From Streptomyces flavotricini (GTDB lineage Bacteria; Actinomycetota; Actinomycetes; Streptomycetales; Streptomycetaceae), in the NCBI RefSeq assembly GCF_020639365.1, contig NZ_JAINUL010000001.1, positions 4,926,028 through 4,990,027 on the forward strand: a stretch of DNA of 64,000 nt. The letters are read 5' to 3'. A model generated the notes under the pieces. The model did no database searches and had not been told where the DNA came from. It saw only the letters and a program-made list of their open reading frames with translations. The position numbers were made by a program, and so were the translations under genes. Positions 52,337-59,723 of the stretch are shown here, piece after piece (the first letter of the stretch is position 1; each line of letters starts with the position of its first letter).

Positions 52337-53505
52337 GCCCCGCCACCAGCACCACCGTCGAGACCGAGGAACACCGGGCGCTGCGCGCCGCCGTCGCCGC
52401 GCTCGGGCAGCGCTACGGACGCGAGTACCTCGCCCGCGTCGCCCGTGAGGGCGGCCACCCCGACGAGCTGTGGGCGGACGCCGCCAAGCTCGGCTACCTC
52501 GGAGTCAGCCTGCCCGAGGAGTACGGCGGCGGGGGCGGCGGCATCGCCGAACTCTCCATCGTCCTGGAGGAACTGGGCGCCGCGGGCTGCCCGCTGCTGA
52601 TGATGGTCGTCTCACCCGCCATCTGCGGCACGGTCATCTCCCGCTTCGGCACCGAGGCCCAGAAGCGGGCCTGGCTGCCCGGCCTCGCCGACGGCAGCCG
52701 CACCATGGCCTTCGGCATCACCGAACCCGACGCCGGCTCCAACTCGCACCGCATCACCACCACCGCCCGCCGCGACGGCGACGAGTGGGTGCTGACCGGG
52801 CGCAAGGTCTTCATCTCCGGCGTGGACATCGCCGACGCCACTCTCATCGTCGGTCGCACCGAGGACGCACGGACGGGGAGCCTCAAGCCCTGCCTGTTCA
52901 TCGTGGACCGCGACACCCCCGGCTTCTCCCGCTCCGTCATCGACATGGAACTCCAGGCGGCGGAGAAGCAGTTCGAACTGGTCCTGGACGAGGTACGGCT
53001 GCCCGCCGAAGCCCTCGTCGGCGACGAGGACGCGGGGCTGCTCCAGCTGTTCGCCGGTCTCAACCCCGAGCGCATCATGACCGCTGCCTTCGCCATCGGG
53101 ATGGGCCGCCACGCCCTCGCCAAGGCCGTCGACTACGCCAAGACCCGCAAGGTCTGGAAGGAGGCGATCGGCGCCCACCAGGCCATCGCCCACCCCCTCG
53201 CCGCGGCCCACATCGACCTCGAACTCGCCCGCCTGATGATGCAGAAGGCGGCCCACCTGTACGACGCGGGGGACGACATGGGCGCCGGCGAGGCCGCGAA
53301 CATGGCCAAGTACGCTGCCGCCGAGGCCTGCGTGAAGGCCGTGGACCAGGCCGTCCACACCCTGGGCGGCAACGGCCTCACCCGCGAATACGGGCTGGCC
53401 TCCCTCATCACGGCCTCCCGGGTCTCCCGCATCGCCCCCGTCAGCCGCGAGATGATCCTGAACTTCGTCTCGCACCAGACCCTGGGCCTGCCCAAGTCGT
53501 ACTAG
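52333..53505 (+). CDS. Acyl-CoA dehydrogenase, IVD/AtuD-like
   Basis: A 390-residue flavoprotein. It has the FAD-site AFGITEPDAGSNSHRITTTA (127-146) and VLTGRKVFISGVDIADATLI. The catalytic Glu of most family members, in YEG near the C-terminus, is absent: that region reads RIAPVSREMILNFV. Glu247 in GLNPERIM instead aligns with the base of isovaleryl-CoA and long-chain dehydrogenases (GLDLERL), which suits branched substrates. It forms the 2,3-alkenoyl-CoA for the carboxylase. ATG 52333 overlaps the preceding stop. A strong hairpin follows 6 bases after its stop. Confidence 0.9.
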   Translation: MSPATSTTVETEEHRALRAAVAALGQRYGREYLARVAREGGHPDELWADAAKLGYLGVSLPEEYGGGGGGIAELSIVLEELGAAGCPLLMMVVSPAICGTVISRFGTEAQKRAWLPGLADGSRTMAFGITEPDAGSNSHRITTTARRDGDEWVLTGRKVFISGVDIADATLIVGRTEDARTGSLKPCLFIVDRDTPGFSRSVIDMELQAAEKQFELVLDEVRLPAEALVGDEDAGLLQLFAGLNPERIMTAAFAIGMGRHALAKAVDYAKTRKVWKEAIGAHQAIAHPLAAAHIDLELARLMMQKAAHLYDAGDDMGAGEAANMAKYAAAEACVKAVDQAVHTLGGNGLTREYGLASLITASRVSRIAPVSREMILNFVSHQTLGLPKSY

Positions 53506-53510
53506 GGGAC

Positions 53511-53549
53511 GCCCCGGCGGCCCCCGTCCTGGCGGGGGCCGCCGGGGGC
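53511..53549 (+). terminator. Hairpin inside the operon between acyl-CoA dehydrogenase and hydratase genes
   Basis: GCCCCGGCGGCCCCCG (53511-53526) pairs almost perfectly with CGGGGGCCGCCGGGG (53533-53547), 6-base loop. It may attenuate or end transcription before the hydratase and TetR genes. Confidence 0.65.
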
Positions 53550-53596
53550 GGCACCGCACGATCCGCACCACCCGCACAACCTCCGGAGGACATGGC

Positions 53597-54334
53597 ATGA
53601 CCCGCCCCGTCGGCGCCGCGCGAGCGCACGGCATCACCACCCTCACGCTCGACTCCCCGGCCAACCGCAACGCGCTCTCCGAGGACCTCGTCGGTGAGCT
53701 GCGCGCGGCCCTCGCCGCGGCGGCGGCGGACCCCGGGGCCCGGGCCATCGTCCTCACCCACACCGGCAACACCTTCTGCGCCGGCGCCGACCTGAAGTCC
53801 CCCTGCGACCCCGCCGACTTCCTCGCCCTGCTCCGCGAGATCGCCCAGCTGGACAAGCCGGTCGTGGCCCGCGTCACCGGACACGTACGGGCCGGCGGCC
53901 TCGGCCTCCTCGGCGTCTGCGACATCGCCGCCGCCGGGCCCGCCTCCACGTACGCCTTCACCGAGACCCACCTGGGCGTGGTCCCGGCCGTGATCTCCGC
54001 GCCGCTGCTCCCGCGCCTGGACCCGCGCGCGGCGGCCCGCTACTTCCTCACCGCCGAGGCCTTCGACGCGGCCGAGGCCGCCCGGATCGGCCTGCTCACC
54101 CTGCACGGCGAGGACGTGGACCAGGCCCTCGCCCCCGTGCTCGCGGGCCTGCGCAAGGCGGGCCCGGAGGCCCTCGCCGCCACCAAGGAGCTGCTCACCG
54201 CCCCGGTACGGGCGGTGCTCGCGGCGGACGGCGCCGCGCTCACGGAGCTGTCGGCGCACCACTTCGGCTCCGCCGAGGCCCGCGAGGGCATCACCGCCCG
54301 CTTCGAACGCCGGGACCCGTCATGGGCCCTGTGA
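53597..54334 (+). CDS. Enoyl-CoA hydratase/isomerase family protein
   Basis: A 245-residue crotonase. It has LTLDSPANRNALSEDLV, the first oxyanion-hole loop FCAGADLKS (about 56-64), the second in GHVRAGGLGLLGVCDIAAAG (about 95-114) and FTETHLGVVPAVIS with the Glu typical of this subgroup. In atu/liu pathways the hydratase adds water to the carboxylated glutaconyl-CoA. GGAGGA lies 5-10 bases before ATG 53597. It overlaps the TetR gene by 13 bases. The 91-base gap and hairpin before it may permit independent expression. Confidence 0.9.
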   Translation: MTRPVGAARAHGITTLTLDSPANRNALSEDLVGELRAALAAAAADPGARAIVLTHTGNTFCAGADLKSPCDPADFLALLREIAQLDKPVVARVTGHVRAGGLGLLGVCDIAAAGPASTYAFTETHLGVVPAVISAPLLPRLDPRAAARYFLTAEAFDAAEAARIGLLTLHGEDVDQALAPVLAGLRKAGPEALAATKELLTAPVRAVLAADGAALTELSAHHFGSAEAREGITARFERRDPSWAL

Positions 54335-54957
54335 CCGACACACGCTCCACCGAGGACGACCGGACCGGACCCGATGCCCCGTCCGGCCCCAAGCAGGCCC
54401 GCAGCCGCGTCACCCGCCGCCACCTGCTGGAGGCGGCCGTCGCCTGCCTCGCCGAACAGGGCTGGGCAGGCTCCACCGTCGCGGTCGTCGCCGAACGTGC
54501 CGGGGTCTCGCGGGGCGCGGCCCAGTACCACTTCCCGACGCGCGAGGACCTGTTCACCGCCGCCGTCGCGTACGTCTCCGAGGAGCGCTCCGCCGCCCTG
54601 CGCGACCTCTTCCAGGCCGGACCCGCCGCCCGCCCCGCCGTGGTCGAAGCCATCGTCGACCTCTACACCGGAGCCCTCTTCCGCGCCGCCCTCCAGCTGT
54701 GGGTCGCCGCCTCCAACGAGGAGCAGCTGCGCCCCCAGGTCACCGAACTGGAGGCCCGTGTGGGCCGCGAGACCCACCGCATCGCCGTGGAACTCCTCGG
54801 CGCGGACGAGTCCGTGCCCGGCGTGCGCGAGACCGTGCAGGGCCTCCTCGACATGGCCCGCGGCCTCGGCCTGGCCAACGTCCTCACCGACGACACGGCC
54901 CGCCGGGCCCGCGTGGTCGCCCAGTGGTCCCGGATCCTGGACGCCGCCCTCGGCTGA
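54322..54957 (+). CDS. TetR-family regulator at the end of the atu-like operon
   Basis: A 211-residue TetR protein. The N-terminal HTH reads RRHLLEAAVACLAEQGWAG, STVAVVAERAGVSRGAAQYH and FPTREDLFTAAVAYV; the ligand domain is all-helical. It overlaps the hydratase gene by 13 bases, so it is made with the pathway enzymes. The best operator candidate is CAAGCGTGCTTG in front of the operon at 46154. It is probably a repressor released by an acyl-CoA intermediate; that is inference from context. Confidence 0.9.
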   Translation: MGPVTDTRSTEDDRTGPDAPSGPKQARSRVTRRHLLEAAVACLAEQGWAGSTVAVVAERAGVSRGAAQYHFPTREDLFTAAVAYVSEERSAALRDLFQAGPAARPAVVEAIVDLYTGALFRAALQLWVAASNEEQLRPQVTELEARVGRETHRIAVELLGADESVPGVRETVQGLLDMARGLGLANVLTDDTARRARVVAQWSRILDAALG

Positions 54958-54988
54958 GGCCGGCCGGCGGCGGAGCCGCGTACGCCGA

Positions 54989-55026
54989 GGGCGCCGCACC
55001 CCGTGCTTCCACGGGACGCGGCGCCC
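54989..55026. terminator. Hairpin ending the atu-like operon
   Basis: 17-base arms 54989-55005 and 55010-55026 (15 matches), CTTC loop, 32 bases after the TetR stop and shared with the convergent citrate synthase gene. Confidence 0.8.
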
Positions 55027-55033
55027 TGACCGC

Positions 55034-55060
55034 CGTACGAGGCGTACGAGGCGTACGAGG
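55034..55060. repeat. Three tandem copies of CGTACGAGG
   Basis: Exact 9-base units at 55034, 55043 and 55052, just before the stop of the convergent citrate synthase gene. A short microsatellite, probably slippage-prone, with no visible function. Confidence 0.8.
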
Positions 55061-55066
55061 AGCGGC

Positions 55067-56173
55067 TCAGGCCGTGTCGGCGATGTCCGCGTAGCCCTCG
55101 ATCTCGCGCGGGTCGCGCCGTCCGGGGCCGATGTAGCGCGCCGACGGCCGCACCAGGCGGCCCGTGCGCTTCTGCTCCAGGATGTGCGCCGACCAGCCGG
55201 CGGTCCGGGCACAGGTGAACATCGAGGTGAACATGTGCGCCGGAACCTCCGCGAAGTCCAGCATGATCGCGGCCCAGAACTCCACGTTCGTCGCGAGCAC
55301 CCGGTCGGGGCGGCGCGCGTGCAGCTCCTCCAGCGCGGCCTTCTCCAGCGCGGCGGCCACCTCGTAGCGCGGCGCGTCCAGCTCCTTGGCCGTACGCCGC
55401 AGCACGCGGGCGCGCGGGTCCTCGGCCCGGTACACGCGGTGCCCGAAGCCCATCAGCCGCTCGCCCTTGTCCAGGGCCTTCTTCACGTACGCCACGGCGT
55501 CGCCGGTGCGCTCGATCTCCTCGATCATGCCGAGGACGCGGGACGGCGCACCGCCGTGCAGCGGCCCGGACATGGCGCCGACGGCGCCGGAGAGGGCCGC
55601 GGCCACGTCCGCGCCGGTCGAGGCGATCACGCGCGCGGTGAACGTCGAGGCGTTCATGCCGTGCTCGGCGGCCGAGGTCCAGTACGCGTCGACGGCCTTG
55701 ACGTGCTTGGGGTCCGGCTCGCCCCGCCAGCGGATCATGAACCGCTCGACGACGGACTCGGCCTTGTCGATCTCGCTCTGCGGAACCATCGGCCGGCCCT
55801 GCCCGCGCGCGGACTGCGCGACGTACGACAGCGCCATCACGGCGGCGCGCGCGAGGTTGTCGCGGGCGGTCTTCTCGTCGATGTCGAGCAGGGGCTTCAG
55901 GCCCCACACGGGGGCGAGCATGGCCAGGGCGGACTGCACGTCGACGCGGATGTCGCCGGAGTGCACCGGGATCGGGAAGGGCTCGGCGGCGGGCAGGCCG
56001 GGGTTGAACGCCCCGTCGACCAGCAGGCCCCAGACGTTGCCGAAGGAGACGTGCCCGACGAGATCCTCGATGTCGACCCCGCGGTAGCGGAGCGATCCGC
56101 CTTCCTTGTCCGGTTCGGCGATCTCGGTCTCGAACGCGACGACCCCTTCGAGCCCGGGTACGAAGTCGGACAT
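55067..56173 (-). CDS. Citrate synthase 2 (short actinobacterial type)
   Basis: A 368-residue citrate synthase-family enzyme. Catalytic His motifs are AEHGMNASTF (about 189-198) and GFGHRVYRAEDPRARVL. The third catalytic residue, Asp in most citrate synthases (NVDFxSG), reads Glu in LATNVEFWAAIMLDF. I recall the same in other Streptomyces citrate synthase 2 proteins. It may condense acetyl-CoA or propionyl-CoA with oxaloacetate; the exact reaction is uncertain. The start is ATG 56173. It diverges from pdxH across 200 bases containing an AT-richer CCAAGATTTTGG patch. Confidence 0.87.
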   Translation of the reverse strand: MSDFVPGLEGVVAFETEIAEPDKEGGSLRYRGVDIEDLVGHVSFGNVWGLLVDGAFNPGLPAAEPFPIPVHSGDIRVDVQSALAMLAPVWGLKPLLDIDEKTARDNLARAAVMALSYVAQSARGQGRPMVPQSEIDKAESVVERFMIRWRGEPDPKHVKAVDAYWTSAAEHGMNASTFTARVIASTGADVAAALSGAVGAMSGPLHGGAPSRVLGMIEEIERTGDAVAYVKKALDKGERLMGFGHRVYRAEDPRARVLRRTAKELDAPRYEVAAALEKAALEELHARRPDRVLATNVEFWAAIMLDFAEVPAHMFTSMFTCARTAGWSAHILEQKRTGRLVRPSARYIGPGRRDPREIEGYADIADTA

Positions 56174-56373
56174 CAGGCGGCTCCTCAGATAGTGCGAACA
56201 CGCGCGGCTCCCGGCGTGACTCGCGGTCCGGCGCGGTCATCCCCGTTGATGCCCGGCACGGCCGTCGGTCACCCGCGTGGGGACCTCCGGACCGGCCCCA
56301 AGATTTTGGCTGTTACGGATGGCAGGCGGAAGCGTGACATACGGCACACTGCCGCGAGCACTCCTGCGGCAGG

Positions 56374-57036
56374 ATGGCACGCGTGACCGACCAGGACATT
56401 GACCCCGCCACGATGCGCAAGCAGTACCGCTCGGAGATCGTCCACGAGGACGGCCTCGCCGAGGACCCCATGCGGCAGTTCGCCGAGTGGTTCCAGCAGG
56501 CCGCCGACTCGCACCTCTTCGAACCCAACGCGATGGTGGTCTCGACCGCAACCCCCGACGGCCGCCCAAGTTCCCGCACGGTGCTGCTGAAGCAGTTCGA
56601 CGAGCGGGGATTCGTCTTCTACACCAACTACGGATCCCGCAAGGGCCGCGAGATCGACGCCAACCGACACGTCGCGCTGCTCTTCCCCTGGCACCCCATC
56701 TCCCGCCAGGTCATCGTCACCGGCACGGCCTCGCGGATCGGCCGCGACGAGACGGCCGCGTACTTCCGCTCCCGCCCGCACGGCTCGCAGCTGGGCGCCT
56801 GGGCGAGTGAGCAGTCCCGGGTGATCGCCTCCCGCGCCGAGCTCGACCGCCGCTACGCGGAGCTCGCGGAGCGCTACCCCGAGGGCGAGCAGGTCCCCGT
56901 CCCGCCCGAGTGGGGCGGCATCCGGGTCGTCCCCGACGGGATCGAGTTCTGGCAGGGGCACGAGAACCGCCTCCACGACCGGCTGCGCTACGTCCTGGAG
57001 GACGGGAAGTGGCACCTGGAGCGCCTCTGCCCGTAG
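56374..57036 (+). CDS. pdxH: Pyridoxamine 5'-phosphate oxidase
   Basis: A 220-residue FMN enzyme that oxidises pyridoxamine/pyridoxine phosphate to PLP. Seen features are the helix MRKQYRSEIVHEDGLAEDPM, the FMN site RPSSRTVLLKQFDERGFVFY (about 65-84) and NYGSRKGREI, the PLP-site QLGAWASEQSRVI and the C-terminal signature ENRLHDRLRY with WHLERLCP. The length is standard. ATG 56374 with GGCAGGATGG context. It is followed at once by a strongly structured 72-base segment. Confidence 0.95.
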   Translation: MARVTDQDIDPATMRKQYRSEIVHEDGLAEDPMRQFAEWFQQAADSHLFEPNAMVVSTATPDGRPSSRTVLLKQFDERGFVFYTNYGSRKGREIDANRHVALLFPWHPISRQVIVTGTASRIGRDETAAYFRSRPHGSQLGAWASEQSRVIASRAELDRRYAELAERYPEGEQVPVPPEWGGIRVVPDGIEFWQGHENRLHDRLRYVLEDGKWHLERLCP

Positions 57037-57066
57037 CGGCCGCCGTCACCCGCGCACACACGCAGA

Positions 57067-57138
57067 CGACCCGCGAGCTCGGGTTTCTCTCCTGCAGTGA
57101 GAGAAGCCGGCCGGACGTACCGGCGAGCTCGCGGGTCG
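57067..57138 (+). other. Three-way-junction RNA fold downstream of pdxH
   Basis: A 15-base perfect outer stem (57067-57081 with 57124-57138, containing CCGCGAGCTCG) encloses two inner hairpins: TTCTCTC/GAGAGAA (57085-57105) and CCGG-ACGTA-CCGG (57110-57122). There is no T-tract. It may end pdxH transcription, but a simple terminator would not need a branched core. No riboswitch class was recognised. Confidence 0.55.
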
Positions 57139-57412
57139 GGTGACTGCTTGGGATTGGCGCCTGGCTACCCGCCGGGCACCGCACTGGGTGCGTGCGACGA
57201 CGGGCCCTTAGCCCGCAGCCACCTCACGCGTCCGGTTTCCGTACATTTCGGGAACCACCTCCCTTCTCGTGTACGGCAGAGCCTAGAACCGCTCCCCGGG
57301 GTCCTCAAGTGATTTATTTCGGGGCGATTCGGGGAATGCGGTGTGGGCTGCGTCACGTTCCAGTTGAATGATCCGACGTGCCGCACACGCGAACACCTGC
57401 AGGGGGTGCCAG
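57139..57412 (+). other. Long leader region of the PAS gene
   Basis: About 275 bases. It contains a small stem GCACC-N-GGTGC near 57178-57191, an imperfect dyad GGTTTCCG/CGGGAACC (57234-57256) and AT-richer GATTTATTTC near 57311. A SigR-type promoter is at 57333-57359. No credible coding frame. Confidence 0.5.
57333..57359 (+). promoter_or_regulatory. Candidate SigR-type promoter of the PAS gene
   Basis: GGAAT (57333-57337) and GTT (57357-57359) are separated by 19 bases; the published SigR consensus is GGAAT-N18-GTT. Initiation would fall near 57366, about 47 bases before the GTG 57413. One base over the usual spacing keeps this tentative. Confidence 0.4.
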
Positions 57413-58744
57413 GTGAGTGCTTCCGGACGTAGTGAGACCACCGACGATCTGCTCGCAGCGCTGCTCGACGGGATGGACGCGGCCTTGTGCGCGTTCGACT
57501 CGGACGGCGTGATCACGCACTGGAACCGCGAGGCCGAGCGGATCCTCGGCTGGAGCGCCGCCGAGGCGGTCGGGCGCAAGGGCTTCGCCGGGTGGGCCGT
57601 GCGCGCCGCCGACGCGCAGGACGTGGAGGAGCGGCTCATGTCCGCCCAGGACGTACCCGGGCGGCAGGTGCACGAGTTCGCGCTGCTGACCAAGGAGGGC
57701 GGACGGGTCCTCGTACGGACCCAGTCCGCCGGGGTGCCCGGGGCGGACGGGAAGCCCGCCGGGGTGTACTGCGCCTTCAGCGAGGTGCACGCCCAGATCG
57801 ACCTGGAGCGGTCCATCGCGTTGAGCGAGGCGCTGATGGACGACGCCTCGTGGGGTGTCGTCCTCGTCGACGTGGACCTGCGGCCCGCCGTGGTCAACGC
57901 GCACGCCGCCCGCGCCTTCGGCTCGGGGCGCACCGCACTGCTCGGCCGGCCGCTGGGGGAGCTGCTGGCCCAGGGTGTCGAGGAGCTGGAGGGGGCCCTG
58001 CAGCACGTGCTCGCCGAAGGGTCGCCGCCCGCGCCCACGGAGCTGTGGGTGTCGGTCCGCACGCCGGAGGGGGTACGGCGGCGGTGCTGGCGGTCGGGGT
58101 TCCTGCGCCTGGGCTCGCCGCTGGCGGAGGAGCCGGTGCCGCTCGGAGTCGGCTGGCTGTTCCAGGACATCACCGAGGCCCGGCAGGCCGCGCTGGACAC
58201 GGCGCAGCTGCGGTTCCGCGCCGGCCAGCTGCACCGCTCGGGCCGGGCGGCCGCCGAGTGCGAGGACCCGGCCGAGGCGGCCGCCGTACGACTGGACTTC
58301 GCGCTCGCGGGCTTCGCCGAGCACGCGCTGCTCGACGTACTGGAGCAGTCGGCCGACCCTGACCGGCGCCGGCTGGTACGGATGGCGGCGTCGCCGCCGC
58401 TGCTGCCGGGGGCGGAGGCGATCCCGGCCCACTACGCGCCCGGGCACCCCGCGCTCCAGGCGCTGGACCGGATCGGCTCGGTCCGTACGAGCGCCCCGCG
58501 CGGGGAGGCGGCCGGGAGCTGGGCGCGCGAGCGGCAGTGGCCCGAGGACGCGGCGCACGTGCTGTGCACGGTGCTGCGCAGCCGCGGGCGGACCGTGGGG
58601 GCGCTGACCTTCGTACGGGCCGCTTCGCGGGCGCCCTTCGAGCAGGCGGACGCGGCGTACGCGGAGGAGGTGGCGGCCCGGGTGGCGGCCGACCTCGACC
58701 TGGCGTCCCGGCCGCGGCCGGGACGGGAAGAGGACGCCCGCTGA
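57413..58744 (+). CDS. PAS-domain sensory protein
   Basis: A 443-residue soluble protein with two PAS domains. The first (about 10-125) has ALCAFDSDGVITHWNREAER and LGWSAAEAVGRKGFAGWA. The second (about 140-270) has GVVLVDVDLRPAVVNAHAAR, VSVRTPEGVRRRCWRSGFLR and ending FQDITEARQAALDTAQLRFR. The remainder (about 280-430) resembles a GAF fold that in longer relatives precedes a PP2C (SpoIIE) phosphatase, but no output domain is present. It may therefore signal through a partner. GTG 57413 has AGGGGGTG 5 bases upstream. It runs toward the SIS gene. Confidence 0.82.
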   Translation: MSASGRSETTDDLLAALLDGMDAALCAFDSDGVITHWNREAERILGWSAAEAVGRKGFAGWAVRAADAQDVEERLMSAQDVPGRQVHEFALLTKEGGRVLVRTQSAGVPGADGKPAGVYCAFSEVHAQIDLERSIALSEALMDDASWGVVLVDVDLRPAVVNAHAARAFGSGRTALLGRPLGELLAQGVEELEGALQHVLAEGSPPAPTELWVSVRTPEGVRRRCWRSGFLRLGSPLAEEPVPLGVGWLFQDITEARQAALDTAQLRFRAGQLHRSGRAAAECEDPAEAAAVRLDFALAGFAEHALLDVLEQSADPDRRRLVRMAASPPLLPGAEAIPAHYAPGHPALQALDRIGSVRTSAPRGEAAGSWARERQWPEDAAHVLCTVLRSRGRTVGALTFVRAASRAPFEQADAAYAEEVAARVAADLDLASRPRPGREEDAR

Positions 58745-58757
58745 GGTGTCCGGCGGC

Positions 58758-59513
58758 TCAGTGGCGGAAGAAGATCCGGTCGCCGTACTCCTTCAGGACG
58801 CGGCCGTTCCATTCGTGGCCGCCGTCCACGTTGCCCGAGCGCAGCAGCGGGGGCTCCATGCCGCGGGCGGCGAGCTCGCCGGCGGCCGCCGCCATCACGG
58901 CCTGCATGATCGCGCTGGTCACGACGGTGGAGGCGGGCGCGAACGGCGCGTCGATGCCGTCGAGGCTCAGCTCGGCGTCGCCGACCGCGATCTTGCTGTC
59001 GAGGACGATGTCGCAGTGGTCCTTGAGGAAGGTGCCCGAGACGTGCCGCGACTTGGTGCCGGTCGCGTACGCCACCGAGGTCACGCCGATCACCTTCAGG
59101 CCGAGGGCCCGGGCGTTCATGGCCATCTCGACCGGCAGCGCGTTGCGCCCGGAGAGGGAGATGATCACGAGCACGTCGCCGTCGGTGGCCGGGCTGCTGT
59201 CGAGGACGGCCCCGGCGAGGCCGTCGACCCGCTCCAGGGCGCTGCCCAGGGTGGCCGGCATGACGTCGATCCCGACGGTGCCGGGGACGGCGAGGAAGTT
59301 CACCAGCGCGAGTCCGCCCGCCCGGTAGACGACGTCCTGCGCGGGGAGCGAGGAGTGTCCGGCGCCGAAGGCGAAGAGCCTGTTCCCCGAGGCGACGGCT
59401 TCGGCGATGGCGGTGCCGGCCTCGGCGATGTGCGCGGACTCCTCGTCCCTCACCCGCTCCAGGAGTCCGATCGCGGCGTCGAGGAACTGACCGGCCAGCT
59501 TGCTCTCGCTCAT
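58758..59513 (-). CDS. SIS-domain sugar-phosphate binding protein
   Basis: A 251-residue SIS protein (COG4821-like). The sugar-phosphate fold is marked by LFAFGAGHSSLPAQDVVYRA (about 45-64), VLVIISLSGRNALPVEMAMN and GLKVIGVTSVAYATG, with the Ser of SLSG as phosphate ligand. It may isomerise or sense amino-sugar phosphates. ATG 59513 has GGAAGGG 10 bases upstream. Its leader holds a DasR-like site (59567-59578) and two TTGAC(A/G) hexamers. It diverges from dmdR1. Confidence 0.88.
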   Translation of the reverse strand: MSESKLAGQFLDAAIGLLERVRDEESAHIAEAGTAIAEAVASGNRLFAFGAGHSSLPAQDVVYRAGGLALVNFLAVPGTVGIDVMPATLGSALERVDGLAGAVLDSSPATDGDVLVIISLSGRNALPVEMAMNARALGLKVIGVTSVAYATGTKSRHVSGTFLKDHCDIVLDSKIAVGDAELSLDGIDAPFAPASTVVTSAIMQAVMAAAAGELAARGMEPPLLRSGNVDGGHEWNGRVLKEYGDRIFFRH

Positions 59514-59566
59514 ACGCCGATGGCCCTTCCAGAGGTGGGGTTCGTCCGTGTCCGCCGCTCACCGTG

Positions 59567-59602
59567 CGGTCTGGACCAAGGGCGTGTCAATACGAACGTC
59601 AA
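59567..59602. promoter_or_regulatory. DasR-like (dre) site and tandem -35 hexamers between the SIS gene and dmdR1
   Basis: CGGTCTGGACCA (59567-59578) matches 10 of 12 core positions of the DasR element TGGTCTAGACCA. On the minus strand TTGACA (59586-59591 complement) and TTGACG (59597-59602 complement) are two -35 candidates for the SIS gene, with the dre just downstream of them. Confidence 0.55.
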
Positions 59603-59723
59603 TCCCGGGGCCGGTGTGCCCGGGGATGTCCTGGGCGGTGCTTGACGTCCGGCACGGGACGGTTGTCGGCGCGATGCGTCAGAATTGGGTGCAGGGCCAG
59701 CGCACGATATCCGAGGGGCACGA

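Noticed and set aside
57037..57412. Known riboswitch upstream of the PAS gene
   Set aside because: Checked by eye for cobalamin, TPP, SAM, c-di-AMP (ydaO) and guanidine core sequences; none could be placed.
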